Assembly (NCBI GenBank): GCA_019136175.1
Contig: JAGVUS010000449.1
Location: forward strand, 1 to 14,506
Source of the DNA: Chloroflexota bacterium
Lineage (GTDB): Bacteria; Chloroflexota; Anaerolineae; Anaerolineales; Anaerolineaceae
DNA: 14,506 bases
Direction: 5' to 3'
Positions 7,397 through 14,177 of this stretch are shown here, one piece after another. The notes below the pieces were generated by a model. The model saw nothing but the letters and a program-made list of their open reading frames with translations, was not told the origin of the DNA and did not search any database. The position numbers were made by a program, and so were the translations under genes. Each line of letters begins with the position of its first letter. Position 1 is the first letter of the stretch.

Positions 7397-8317
7397 ATGA
7401 TTAAGTACATAATCAAACGACTAATAATGATGATCCCTGTCATGCTGGGTATCACCCTCCTGGTTTTCACAATCATGTCGCTTTCTCCAGGAGATCCAGG
7501 TACGCTCATTCTTGGACCGATGGCTACTCAAGAAGAAATTGATGCGAAAAATCAAGAACTGGGATTTTATGATCCATTCTTTGTTAAATATTTCGATTTT
7601 GTGATTAATGCAGTCCAAGGAGATCTGGGTACATCCTGGTACAATAACCAACCTGTAACTCGGGAAATCATGAATCGATTTCCCGTTACATTCAAACTAA
7701 CAATATACAGTATCCTGCTGACTGTTATTGTCTCCATCCCATTGGGGACGATTGCGGCATTGAAACAATATTCCATAATTGATAATGTCAGCATGTTATT
7801 GGCTTTGTTTTTGGCATCCATGCCTGTATTTTGGCTTGGGCTCATGCTGATTATTATCTTTGCTTTAAATCTCGATATCTTGCCTGCAACGGGGAATGAA
7901 AATTGGAAAAACTTCATATTGCCCACGATTGCCTTGGCTGGTAGTGTCATCGCCGTCATCAGCCGCATGACTCGCGTGACGATGATTGAAGTTCTTCATA
8001 TGGACTATATCCGAACAGCCAGAGCAAAAGGAGCGACAGAGGGGCGTGTTGTTCGAAAACATGCCATCCAAAATACGCTTATTCCGGTTGTGACCGTACT
8101 GGGTGTGAACTTGGGAATCATGCTGGGGGGAACAGTCCTCATCGAGCAGGTTTTTGGAATGGCTGGGATTGGCACATTAATGATCAATGCAATCCGTACA
8201 AAAGACATTCCCCTGGTCATGGGTTCTGTTACGTTCCTGGCTTTGTGTTTCAGCATCATCAATTTATTGGTCGATATTTCCTACGGATTTATTGATCCGC
8301 GAATAAAGACGGAATAG
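7397..8317 (+). CDS. dppB: Peptide ABC transporter permease, DppB type
   Basis: This is an inner-membrane permease (306 aa) that pairs with the DppC-type subunit. Six hydrophobic segments are visible, at about residues 8-28, 97-120, 133-155, 170-190, 230-258 and 275-298. The cytoplasmic EAA loop is clear (EVLHMDYIRTARAKGA), followed by KHAIQNTLIPVVTVLG. This loop contacts the ATPases. The N terminus (YIIKRLIMMIPVMLGITLLV) and the large extracytoplasmic loop with GDLGTSWYNNQPV are typical of the family. Length is slightly below the usual 310-340 aa. GAGAGG just upstream serves as ribosome site, downstream of the long hairpin. Confidence 0.93.
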   Translation: MIKYIIKRLIMMIPVMLGITLLVFTIMSLSPGDPGTLILGPMATQEEIDAKNQELGFYDPFFVKYFDFVINAVQGDLGTSWYNNQPVTREIMNRFPVTFKLTIYSILLTVIVSIPLGTIAALKQYSIIDNVSMLLALFLASMPVFWLGLMLIIIFALNLDILPATGNENWKNFILPTIALAGSVIAVISRMTRVTMIEVLHMDYIRTARAKGATEGRVVRKHAIQNTLIPVVTVLGVNLGIMLGGTVLIEQVFGMAGIGTLMINAIRTKDIPLVMGSVTFLALCFSIINLLVDISYGFIDPRIKTE

Positions 8318-8327
8318 GGTAAAGCGT

Positions 8328-9188
8328 ATGAATAAAACAAGTACTTCCCAATGGTATCAAGTTTGGGTACGGTTTCGAAAAAACAAATCGGCCATCTTGG
8401 GAATGGTCATCTTTATCCTCTTGGTCATTATCGCGTTGATTTCACCAATGATCTATGATTACAACACCGATATTGTGACCCAAAACCTGAGGAATCGGTT
8501 GCAACCTCCAACATCAGAACATCCCCTGGGTACGGATGCCTTTGGACGGGATGTGTTTGCCAGGATTGCATACGGCGCACGAGTATCTTTATTAATCGGG
8601 TTCATTGTAGTTGGCGCATCTCTGGTGATTGGTGGTTTCATTGGTGCCATTGCAGGGTATTTTGGGGGGATCCTCGATAATGTCTTGATGAGAATTATGG
8701 ACGTTTTTCTTGCGATTCCTCAGATATTGCTGGCAATTGCTGTTGTGGCAGCTCTGGGACCGGGCATTACCAATCTGATCATCGCATTAACAATATCCAT
8801 GATCCCGGCTTATGCGCGGTTATTAAGGTCGTTAATCCTGCCATTGAAAGATGCAGAATATGTGGAAGCTGCAAAGGCATCGGGAACGAATACCTGGAAA
8901 ATCATTTTTGGTCATCTCCTTCCAAACGCAATGGGTCCATTGATTGTCAATTCCACCCTGGCGGTTGGAAAGACAATTGTATCGGCAGCCGGGATGAGCT
9001 TTTTGGGTTTGGGAATTTCACCGCCCAATCCAGAATGGGGAGCCATGTTATCCGAGGGGAAAGAGTATATTCGTTATGCACCCAATCTTGTGCTTTATCC
9101 CGGAATGGCGATCATGCTGGCTGTGCTTTCCTTGAATTTGTTGGGGGATGGCTTAAACGACGCTCTGGATCCGAGATTGAAACAATAG
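8328..9188 (+). CDS. dppC: Peptide ABC transporter permease, DppC type
   Basis: This is the second permease subunit (286 aa). It has the N-terminal segment KNKSAILGMVIFILLVIIAL seen in DppC/OppC, the periplasmic signature EHPLGTDAFGRDVFARIAYGARVSL, and an EAA loop with EYVEAAKASGTNTW followed by KIIFGHLLPNAM. The C-terminal GMSFLGLGISPPNPEWGAML and the ending LNLLGDGLNDALDPRL are hallmark sequences. Its start lies 11 bases after the dppB stop, with AGGG at the end of dppB as the likely ribosome site. Together with DppB it forms the membrane channel. Confidence 0.94.
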   Translation: MNKTSTSQWYQVWVRFRKNKSAILGMVIFILLVIIALISPMIYDYNTDIVTQNLRNRLQPPTSEHPLGTDAFGRDVFARIAYGARVSLLIGFIVVGASLVIGGFIGAIAGYFGGILDNVLMRIMDVFLAIPQILLAIAVVAALGPGITNLIIALTISMIPAYARLLRSLILPLKDAEYVEAAKASGTNTWKIIFGHLLPNAMGPLIVNSTLAVGKTIVSAAGMSFLGLGISPPNPEWGAMLSEGKEYIRYAPNLVLYPGMAIMLAVLSLNLLGDGLNDALDPRLKQ

Positions 9189-9198
9189 TGGATGTGTT

Positions 9199-10191
9199 AT
9201 GGACAATCATATGTTACTTGAACTAAAAGATTTGGAAGTTGTTTATCAGACGGATTTTGAAAACGTCTATGCATTGAACAAGGTTACCCTATCCTTAAAT
9301 GCCGGAGAGACACTGGGATTGGTTGGTGAAACCGGTGCAGGAAAGACAACCACAGCCCTCAGCATATTAAAGCTGTTGCCGAAAAATATTGGAAAGATCA
9401 CTGGTGGATCCATCATGTTTGATGGGGTTGATATTGTGAAAGCAACGGAAGGCGAGATGCGTAAAATCCGGGGGAATAAAATATCCATGATATTTCAGGA
9501 TCCGATGACCTCCCTCAATCCCGTGATCCCTGTCGGTGAACAGATTGCGGAGTCGCTGGAACTCCATAATACACAAGGCAGAACAGCTGCTGAAATTGAG
9601 CAGAGGGTGGATCAAATGCTTGAACTGGTTGGCATTTCTCCAAATCGAAAGACGGATTTCCCCCATCAATTTTCAGGCGGGATGAAGCAAAGGGTTGTAA
9701 TTGCCATTGCTCTGGCATGTGATCCTGCCCTGTTAATTGCTGATGAACCAACCACTGCGTTGGATGTAACGATCCAGGCTCAAGTTTTGGCAATGATGGG
9801 GGAGTTAAAGGAAAAGCTCAACACCTCATTAATCCTCATCACCCATGATCTGGGGATCGTTGCCCAAATCTGCGACAAGGTGGCTGTGATGTATGCTGGT
9901 GAAATCATTGAATCCGGCACGATGGAAGATGTTTTCTCCAGGATCGAAAATCATCCCTACACCGTGGGTTTGTTTGGCTCGATCCCAAACTTGGAGGTAT
10001 CCACGCTCAGGTTGGCACCTATTAATGGTTTAATGCCAGATCCCACGGATTTACCAAAAGGTTGCAAATTTCATCCAAGGTGTCCTAAGTGTATGGATAT
10101 ATGTAAAACCGAATCGCCCCGAGTCTATGAGACCGGTACTCATCAGATTATGTGTCATCTGTTCACTCAGGAAGGAAACGTAATCCAATGA
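9199..10191 (+). CDS. dppD: Peptide ABC transporter ATP-binding protein, DppD type
   Basis: This is the first of two cytoplasmic ATPases (330 aa). Walker A reads GETGAGKTT at 43-51, where many relatives read GESGSGKS. The signature FSGGMKQR starts at 158, and Walker B ends with ADEPTTALD (Asp182, Glu183). The switch histidine lies in ITHDLGIV. The C-terminal oligopeptide-transporter extension carries a cysteine group, Cys289, Cys295, Cys298 and Cys302 in a CKFHPRCPKCMDIC arrangement. In related DppD proteins such cysteines hold an iron-sulfur cluster. An alternative start is the ATG at 9211 (MLLELKDLEVVY), which fits the family N terminus; neither has a strong ribosome site. The gene overlaps dppF by 4 bases. 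Confidence 0.93.
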   Translation: MDNHMLLELKDLEVVYQTDFENVYALNKVTLSLNAGETLGLVGETGAGKTTTALSILKLLPKNIGKITGGSIMFDGVDIVKATEGEMRKIRGNKISMIFQDPMTSLNPVIPVGEQIAESLELHNTQGRTAAEIEQRVDQMLELVGISPNRKTDFPHQFSGGMKQRVVIAIALACDPALLIADEPTTALDVTIQAQVLAMMGELKEKLNTSLILITHDLGIVAQICDKVAVMYAGEIIESGTMEDVFSRIENHPYTVGLFGSIPNLEVSTLRLAPINGLMPDPTDLPKGCKFHPRCPKCMDICKTESPRVYETGTHQIMCHLFTQEGNVIQ

Positions 10192-11153
10192 ATCAACCAT
10201 TGCTTCAGACTGTCGGGTTGAAGAAATACTATAAAGTCAAGGCGGGCGAATTACATGCTGTTGATAATATCAATCTGAGCATTCAAGAATCCCAAACACT
10301 TGGGGTTGTTGGGGAAAGTGGGTGCGGAAAAACGACATTGGGGCGGACAATCCTCCGACTTGTTCCAGCCACTTCAGGACAAATTTTGTTTCGGGGGGAA
10401 AATATCCTGGAGTACTCGGGGAAACAAATGCATGAAATGCGCAGGAATATGCAAATTGTTTTCCAGGATCCATATTCCAGTATCAATCCCCGAATGACTG
10501 TCTATAACATTATTGCTGAACCGATCCGTTCCTCTGGAACGCGATTGGAAAAACAAAACATGGACAAGCGGGTTCGGAAATTGATGGATACTGTTGGATT
10601 GGCATCCCGTTTGATCAAGGCTTATCCCCATGAACTGGATGGGGGCAGAAGGCAGCGGATTGGTGTTGCCCGGGCATTGGCATTAAATCCAAAATTTATA
10701 GTGTGCGATGAGCCGGTTTCTTCACTGGATGTATCCATCCAGGCACAGATTTTAAACCTGTTGATGGATCTGCAAGATGAATATGGCTTGACATATATGT
10801 TTATCACGCATGATCTCTCGGTTGTAAAGCATATCAGCGACAATATTGCAGTCATGTATCTTGGGGAGTGTGTAGAACACGGACCGAAAGATCAAATCTT
10901 TGCCAATCCACTACATCCATACTCCCAGGCTTTACTGTCAGCGATCCCGGTTCCAAGCTTGGCTGCAAGGTCGAGGAAACCCTATTTGATCAAAGGGGAA
11001 GTCAGCAGTCCGATCAATCCCAAGCCGGGTTGTCGGTTTGCTCCCCGGTGTCCTCATGTAAAACCCATCTGCACACAGGGCGAGTTGGAACTCAAAGAAG
11101 TGACCCCGAATCATTTTGTCAGATGTACGCTGTATGGATCGGAGAAACCATGA
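10188..11153 (+). CDS. dppF: Peptide ABC transporter ATP-binding protein, DppF type
   Basis: This is the second ATPase (322 aa) of the transporter. I chose the ATG at 10188, which overlaps the dppD stop in ATGA and is preceded by GGAAGG, rather than an upstream in-frame codon. From here the protein starts MNQPLLQTVGLKKYY as expected. Walker A is GESGCGKTT (42-50), the Q-loop lies in MQIVFQDPYSSINPRM, and Walker B ends CDEPVSSLDVS (Asp174, Glu175). The ABC signature reads LDGGR (150-154) instead of LSGGQ. I recall the same change in other DppF/OppF relatives, so the site may be a natural lineage variant with altered ATPase asymmetry. The C-terminal extension has CRFAPRCPHVKPIC. The stop overlaps the next start. 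Confidence 0.92.
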   Translation: MNQPLLQTVGLKKYYKVKAGELHAVDNINLSIQESQTLGVVGESGCGKTTLGRTILRLVPATSGQILFRGENILEYSGKQMHEMRRNMQIVFQDPYSSINPRMTVYNIIAEPIRSSGTRLEKQNMDKRVRKLMDTVGLASRLIKAYPHELDGGRRQRIGVARALALNPKFIVCDEPVSSLDVSIQAQILNLLMDLQDEYGLTYMFITHDLSVVKHISDNIAVMYLGECVEHGPKDQIFANPLHPYSQALLSAIPVPSLAARSRKPYLIKGEVSSPINPKPGCRFAPRCPHVKPICTQGELELKEVTPNHFVRCTLYGSEKP

Positions 11154-11584
11154 AAGAATACATCAAAATCATATTTCACAAGCTTAATGCTGAAATAGCA
11201 GCAGAACTTCTGACTGATTTCAACCCTTACCTCTGTGAAGCTTTTAAAAAAACCCTGCCGAATAAAAGCATTCAAAGTCATGCGGTAGTTGCAGGTGATC
11301 AGTTATATTGTCCATATCGACTTCCCGTTGATTCGGGAAAATGTAATTTTGAGGACATGAGCAAACAACCGGATGGTCGGATCAACATGGAATTGGATTT
11401 CCAATACCTATCGATCAATTATGGGAAAATGGTTGAAGCGGTTCCTGCTGCAGCTCTTGCCCAGGTTGTTGAAGGGGATATTCCAAAATTGGCAGGGATT
11501 GGTGTGGCTGCATGGAATAACCTGTTATTTGAAAAGGATTACATTTTGGTCGAATTTTTGTATATTGGGAGTCAGCGCGGATGA
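11150..11584 (+). CDS. Cyclophilin-like small protein, DUF3830 type
   Basis: This 144-aa cytoplasmic protein has no signal peptide or membrane segment. The pattern AELLTDFNPYLCEAFKKTLP, then SHAVVAGDQLYCPY and the C-terminal YGKMVEAVPAAALAQVVEGD resembles, from memory, the DUF3830 family. Members have a cyclophilin-like beta-barrel and often lie beside peptide or amino-acid transporters. No biochemical role is established for the family in bacteria to my knowledge. A related barrel forms the N-terminal half of the plant-oncogene enzyme cucumopine synthase. The start at 11150 overlaps the dppF stop in ATGA, and the stop overlaps the next start in the same way. Equal, coupled synthesis with the following helical protein suggests that they act as a complex. 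The family assignment is by eye and needs a profile search. Confidence 0.6.
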   Translation: MKEYIKIIFHKLNAEIAAELLTDFNPYLCEAFKKTLPNKSIQSHAVVAGDQLYCPYRLPVDSGKCNFEDMSKQPDGRINMELDFQYLSINYGKMVEAVPAAALAQVVEGDIPKLAGIGVAAWNNLLFEKDYILVEFLYIGSQRG

Positions 11585-12096
11585 ATCAAATAGCGGAATT
11601 TCGAGCCAGGGTACAGAAACACACAGAAGACATCTGGGTGGATGAACCGAAAGATATATTTCTAATCAAAAATGGGTATATCCCAAGTGGAGCTGGACGA
11701 GCAAATCAATATTTCTCACCGTTGGTGATGTTATCTGGTGAGGTACGGGCTCTGGGGATCCAGATTTTTCCCAGGCTATTGGAGTTTGCACGGAGTGGGA
11801 AATTTTCTCTTGAACAACTGAAGTATATGATTGATTCCATGCTCCGGTTGGATTGTGGTGTGATTGCCTTTTTTGGGCTTCGCGAGTATGGGGACATGCT
11901 TGTGGAATTTAGAAAATTGTCAGCTGAAATAGAGACCATGGAAGAAATGTCCGGCGCATTGGAGGATATGTTTACCCTGACCAATCGATATCAGCTGTGG
12001 CTGTTTCAGATTTTTCCCTGGTATCTATCAGTCCATTTCCCCAAAACGAATAGAGATGAGCTTCAGAAACTTTGTGAAGCAATCGATTCGATCTAG
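11581..12096 (+). CDS. All-helical protein of unknown function, partner of the cyclophilin-like protein
   Basis: I do not recognise this 171-aa protein with certainty. It reads as a soluble, mostly helical protein, with amphipathic stretches at about 44-64, 70-88, 93-120 and 125-150. It has a Gly-rich, probably conserved entry segment, PSGAGRANQYFSPLVML, and an aromatic end (QLWLFQIFPWYLSVHFP). No cysteine cluster, signal peptide or nucleotide motif is visible. Its ATG lies in the 4-base overlap ATGA with the cyclophilin-like gene, and no gap separates it from the transporter operon. One candidate identity is the C-terminal helical bundle of cucumopine-synthase-like enzymes. The combined length of this protein and its neighbour (315 aa) is about right for that enzyme. 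This is a hypothesis from context and length, not a sequence match I can show. Confidence 0.55.
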   Translation: MNQIAEFRARVQKHTEDIWVDEPKDIFLIKNGYIPSGAGRANQYFSPLVMLSGEVRALGIQIFPRLLEFARSGKFSLEQLKYMIDSMLRLDCGVIAFFGLREYGDMLVEFRKLSAEIETMEEMSGALEDMFTLTNRYQLWLFQIFPWYLSVHFPKTNRDELQKLCEAIDSI

Positions 12097-12162
12097 TCAA
12101 ACAGCCAAAATGATGTAAGACTCTCAATAATCTGTGATTCAGTGAAAGCGAGAACATCTTTC

Positions 12163-13254
12163 ATGTATACCTGCCTGCCTACACCCTCCGTAGTTATTGA
12201 ACTTGATATTCTTGAGAAAAACATTCGGACGATGATCGAAAATGCTTCCAAGTATGGATTGGCACACCGTCCACACGTGAAAAGCCATCGCAGTTCGGAG
12301 CTGGCGAAATTACAACTTACTTATGGTGCGAAAGGCATTACCTGCGCAAAATTGGGGGAAGCCGAGGTAATGGCAGCAAATGGTATCAATGATATCTTGA
12401 TTGCCTATCCGATGATTGGTGCAGATAAATTGGAACGGTATTCTGAACTGGCGAAGAAATGCACTCTTCGTTCCATTGTCAATAGCTACGAAGGTGCCTT
12501 AGGTTTATCTGAAATTGGCAGGAAGAGCGGAGTCAGGTACGAAGTATTAATCGATATCGATGGGGGAGTTGATCGGGGTGGCATTAAACCGGGTTCACCT
12601 GCATTAATGTTTGCCCGTTCGTTGGATAAGCTGGATGGGATCTCCATTGTTGGATTAATGTACTATCCAGGAAGAAATTATGCCGAGCATACTTTGGAAG
12701 GTATCCAAAGAGTCTCATATCTTGAAAGAGACGAATTACTTGTCACCAAACAATTATTGGAAGCCGATGGATTTAATATTACCATTTTGAGCGGTGGTAA
12801 TACGGTGTCAGGGAAAGTGCCATGGTGTCTGGAAGGTCTCACTGAGATTCGGGCAGGAAATTACATATTCAATGACTGTGCCCAGCTTTATTTCGATCGG
12901 GTTGCGGTGGAAGATTGTGCATTGCGTGTGATTGCAACCGTAGTCTCCATCCCCAATGAATATACTGCAATTATCGATGCAGGCACAAAATCGTTATCAA
13001 GCGATTCATTCCCAAGTACAGGCAGTAACTATGGATTTGTGGTTGGAAGACAAGATCTACAACTCTTCAAGCTGAATGAAGAGCATGGTTTTATCAAAAG
13101 CAAGGAACCACATCATTTGCGGATAGGTGACAGGATTGCGATCATCCCCAACCATGCCTGTGTTGTAACAAATCTGGTGGATGAAGTGTATGGGTTTCGA
13201 AATACGACTCTCGAAAGAGTGATCTCCATTGATGCCAGGGGAAAGAGCACTTAA
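12163..13254 (+). CDS. D-serine dehydratase / D-threonine aldolase family PLP enzyme
   Basis: This fold-type-III (alanine-racemase-like) PLP enzyme has 363 aa. Lys40 in RPHVKSH is the Schiff-base lysine, and the N terminus TPSVVIELDILEKNIRTM is typical of the family. YEVLIDIDGGVDRGGI continues the barrel, ILSGGNTVSG contacts the phosphate, and EIRAGNYIFND follows. Near the C terminus PNHAC gives His331 and Cys333. A His-x-Cys pair binds zinc in eukaryotic D-serine dehydratase, whereas bacterial D-threonine aldolase uses His-x-Asp. On that basis D-serine (to pyruvate and ammonia) or a D-3-hydroxy amino acid is favoured. I chose ATG 12163 because it places the family N terminus correctly; an in-frame GTG at 12142 would add seven residues. 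Neither has a good ribosome site. It ends the transporter operon and would feed the catabolic genes upstream. Confidence 0.85.
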   Translation: MYTCLPTPSVVIELDILEKNIRTMIENASKYGLAHRPHVKSHRSSELAKLQLTYGAKGITCAKLGEAEVMAANGINDILIAYPMIGADKLERYSELAKKCTLRSIVNSYEGALGLSEIGRKSGVRYEVLIDIDGGVDRGGIKPGSPALMFARSLDKLDGISIVGLMYYPGRNYAEHTLEGIQRVSYLERDELLVTKQLLEADGFNITILSGGNTVSGKVPWCLEGLTEIRAGNYIFNDCAQLYFDRVAVEDCALRVIATVVSIPNEYTAIIDAGTKSLSSDSFPSTGSNYGFVVGRQDLQLFKLNEEHGFIKSKEPHHLRIGDRIAIIPNHACVVTNLVDEVYGFRNTTLERVISIDARGKST

Positions 13255-13304
13255 GTGTTAATTGGAAGTGTGGGAAATTTTTCCGGCTCAAACCTCAACT
13301 TAAT

Positions 13305-13333
13305 TTGACAACCTCCACATGGAATTGTATAAG
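13305..13333 (+). promoter_or_regulatory. Near-consensus sigma-70-type promoter pointing into HTH antisense
   Basis: TTGACA (13305-13310) is followed after exactly 17 bases by TATAAG (13328-13333), 11 of 12 consensus positions. Transcription would begin near 13340 and run rightward. No sense coding region follows on this strand for at least 900 bases. Its transcript would first cover several hairpins and then lie antisense to the 3' part of the minus-strand HTH gene. Either it makes a noncoding or antisense RNA, or it is the stranded promoter of a gene displaced by insertion. Confidence 0.6.
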
Positions 13334-13351
13334 CTTGCACCAGGTGCAAGC
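13333..13351. promoter_or_regulatory. 19-bp palindrome overlapping the transcription start (operator candidate)
   Basis: GCTTGCACCAGGTGCAAGC has perfect 9-bp arms around a single A. It begins at the last base of the -10 element TATAAG and spans the predicted start site, where a repressor would block initiation. No T-run follows, so termination is unlikely. A related core, TTGCACCGAGTGCAA, occurs inside the HTH gene (13890-13904), matching 13 of 15 positions. Confidence 0.55.
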
Positions 13352-13364
13352 GAATCGGTGACTG

Positions 13365-13383
13365 AATTCCACCCCGTGGAATT
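13365..13383. repeat. Inverted repeat with 8-bp arms
   Basis: AATTCCAC (13365-13372) and GTGGAATT (13376-13383) pair perfectly around CCC. With the operator-like palindrome before it and a short CACC-AGAA-GGTG hairpin after it (about 13397-13408), it forms a row of potential hairpins downstream of the 13305 promoter. The remaining sequence to 13493 holds a 10-bp tandem repeat, TGTCCGGGAT then TGTCCAGGAT (13475-13494), but no gene. Confidence 0.55.
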
Positions 13384-13493
13384 GGGCAATCCTCTCACCA
13401 GAAGGTGTGAATGAGGGACGGTATACCCCCGTGTAAGTCTATTCTCCGAATAAAACAGGTATATCCCCCAAAACTGTCCGGGATTGTCCAGGA

Positions 13494-13952
13494 TTATTCC
13501 TTATCCCGGGCACCCTCCCCGTTACCCGAAGCGGATAGCTGGGACACTACTGGTAACTGCCGAATCCCCTGCTTCAGGAAATCTGCAGAAACCTGTTTGT
13601 GCGGGTCTTCCAGCTGGAGTGCCTCCACATCGTCAGTGATCATCTTTTGCAGGGCGATGTAAATCGCCAGGCGGTCGCGGGGACTGGTGCTGTCAGCCAG
13701 CGCATCCTGAATGATCCGCATCAGGATCGGGGTATCGTTCGCCAGAATGGCTGCCAGCTGCATCTGAGTATTCGCCTTGACCATAGCCTGGAATTCTGCC
13801 AGCACCTCCGGGTTTTGGTCCAGGAAGGCATAATAGGAACTGCGGGGGATTCCCACTTCCCGGCAGGCAGCGGAAACGCTTTTTCCGGTTTGCACCGAGT
13901 GCAAAACCCGGGTCACGGCATCCCTGCGGGTTGACTTGGTGATCTCATTCAT
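13494..13952 (-). CDS. Helix-turn-helix protein of unknown role (terminase-small-subunit or transposon-HTH like)
   Basis: This 152-aa protein has an N-terminal helix-turn-helix at about residues 28-50 (VSAACREVGIPRSSYYAFLD, recognition helix in the second half). A helical region follows (FQAMVKANTQMQLAAILAND, then LADSTSPRDRLAIYIALQKM) and a disordered Gly/Glu-rich tail. Such short HTH proteins resemble the DNA-binding part of phage small terminases or of insertion-element HTH proteins. I cannot decide between these or a plain regulator. The gene is more GC-rich than the operons to its left and runs against them. The bases coding LEDPHKQVSADFLK recur at the right edge of the window, so it belongs to a multicopy family. 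No ribosome site precedes the ATG; the promoter lies so close that a leaderless mRNA is possible. Confidence 0.75.
   Translation of the reverse strand: MNEITKSTRRDAVTRVLHSVQTGKSVSAACREVGIPRSSYYAFLDQNPEVLAEFQAMVKANTQMQLAAILANDTPILMRIIQDALADSTSPRDRLAIYIALQKMITDDVEALQLEDPHKQVSADFLKQGIRQLPVVSQLSASGNGEGARDKE
13567..13614. repeat. 48-bp direct repeat, copy 1 (inside HTH gene)
   Basis: These 48 bases match 14459-14506 at 47 positions (C/T difference at 13570 versus 14462), offset by 892 bases. They encode, on the minus strand, LEDPHKQVSADFLK and neighbours of the HTH protein. The second copy is cut by the window edge, so the full repeat is longer. Confidence 0.9.
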
Positions 13953-13958
13953 AACGGC

Positions 13959-13986
13959 ATTGTATCATACCCACCGCAATTGTCCA
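13959..13986 (-). promoter_or_regulatory. Minus-strand promoter of the HTH gene with overlapping dyad
   Basis: On the minus strand TGGACA (plus 13981-13986) is followed after 16 bases by TACAAT (plus 13959-13964), 10 of 12 consensus positions. The -10 box ends only six bases before the ATG, so transcription would start at or next to the start codon. The dyad TTGTC-CA-GACAA (13980-13991) covers the -35 element and could be a site for autoregulation; that is inference. Confidence 0.5.
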
Positions 13987-14100
13987 GACAACCATCGAAC
14001 ATTTTCCTGTACCCCATTTTCCCCGGCGTGATTTTCACAGGGTAATGATGGAGGATTGCGCAACCTCAAAGTGAACATGGGGGGTGCAAAAAATGGAATC

Positions 14101-14166
14101 CCCACCCTGGAGGTGGGCAACCGGCAGCCGGTCCCCGTGCAGCCAGCCGCCGGGAACATTGCACGG
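14101..14166 (+). ncRNA. Structured leader with three hairpins upstream of the zinc-ribbon gene
   Basis: Three perfect short stems occur in a row: CCCACC/GGTGGG (14101-14117), ACCGG/CCGGT (14120-14132) and CCGTGCA/TGCACGG (14135-14166, with an 18-base apical region). They are followed directly by an intrinsic terminator and then the zinc-ribbon gene. GGGGGG near 14079-14084 could alternatively pair with the CCCC near 14100, competing with the first stem. That is the layout of a cis-acting leader or attenuator, or of a small stand-alone RNA. I do not recognise a known riboswitch class, and no convincing promoter is visible in 13992-14090. Confidence 0.4.
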
Positions 14167-14177
14167 CAACCATCCAC

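Noticed and set aside
10868..11149. Upstream extension of the cyclophilin-like gene into dppF
   Set aside because: The extra 94 codons overlap dppF in another frame and look like frame-shadow sequence; the ATGA-coupled start at 11150 is far more likely.
13411..13662. 83-codon + strand frame after the orphan promoter
   Set aside because: It has no ribosome site, is antisense to the HTH gene and has a Ser/Cys-rich shadow composition.
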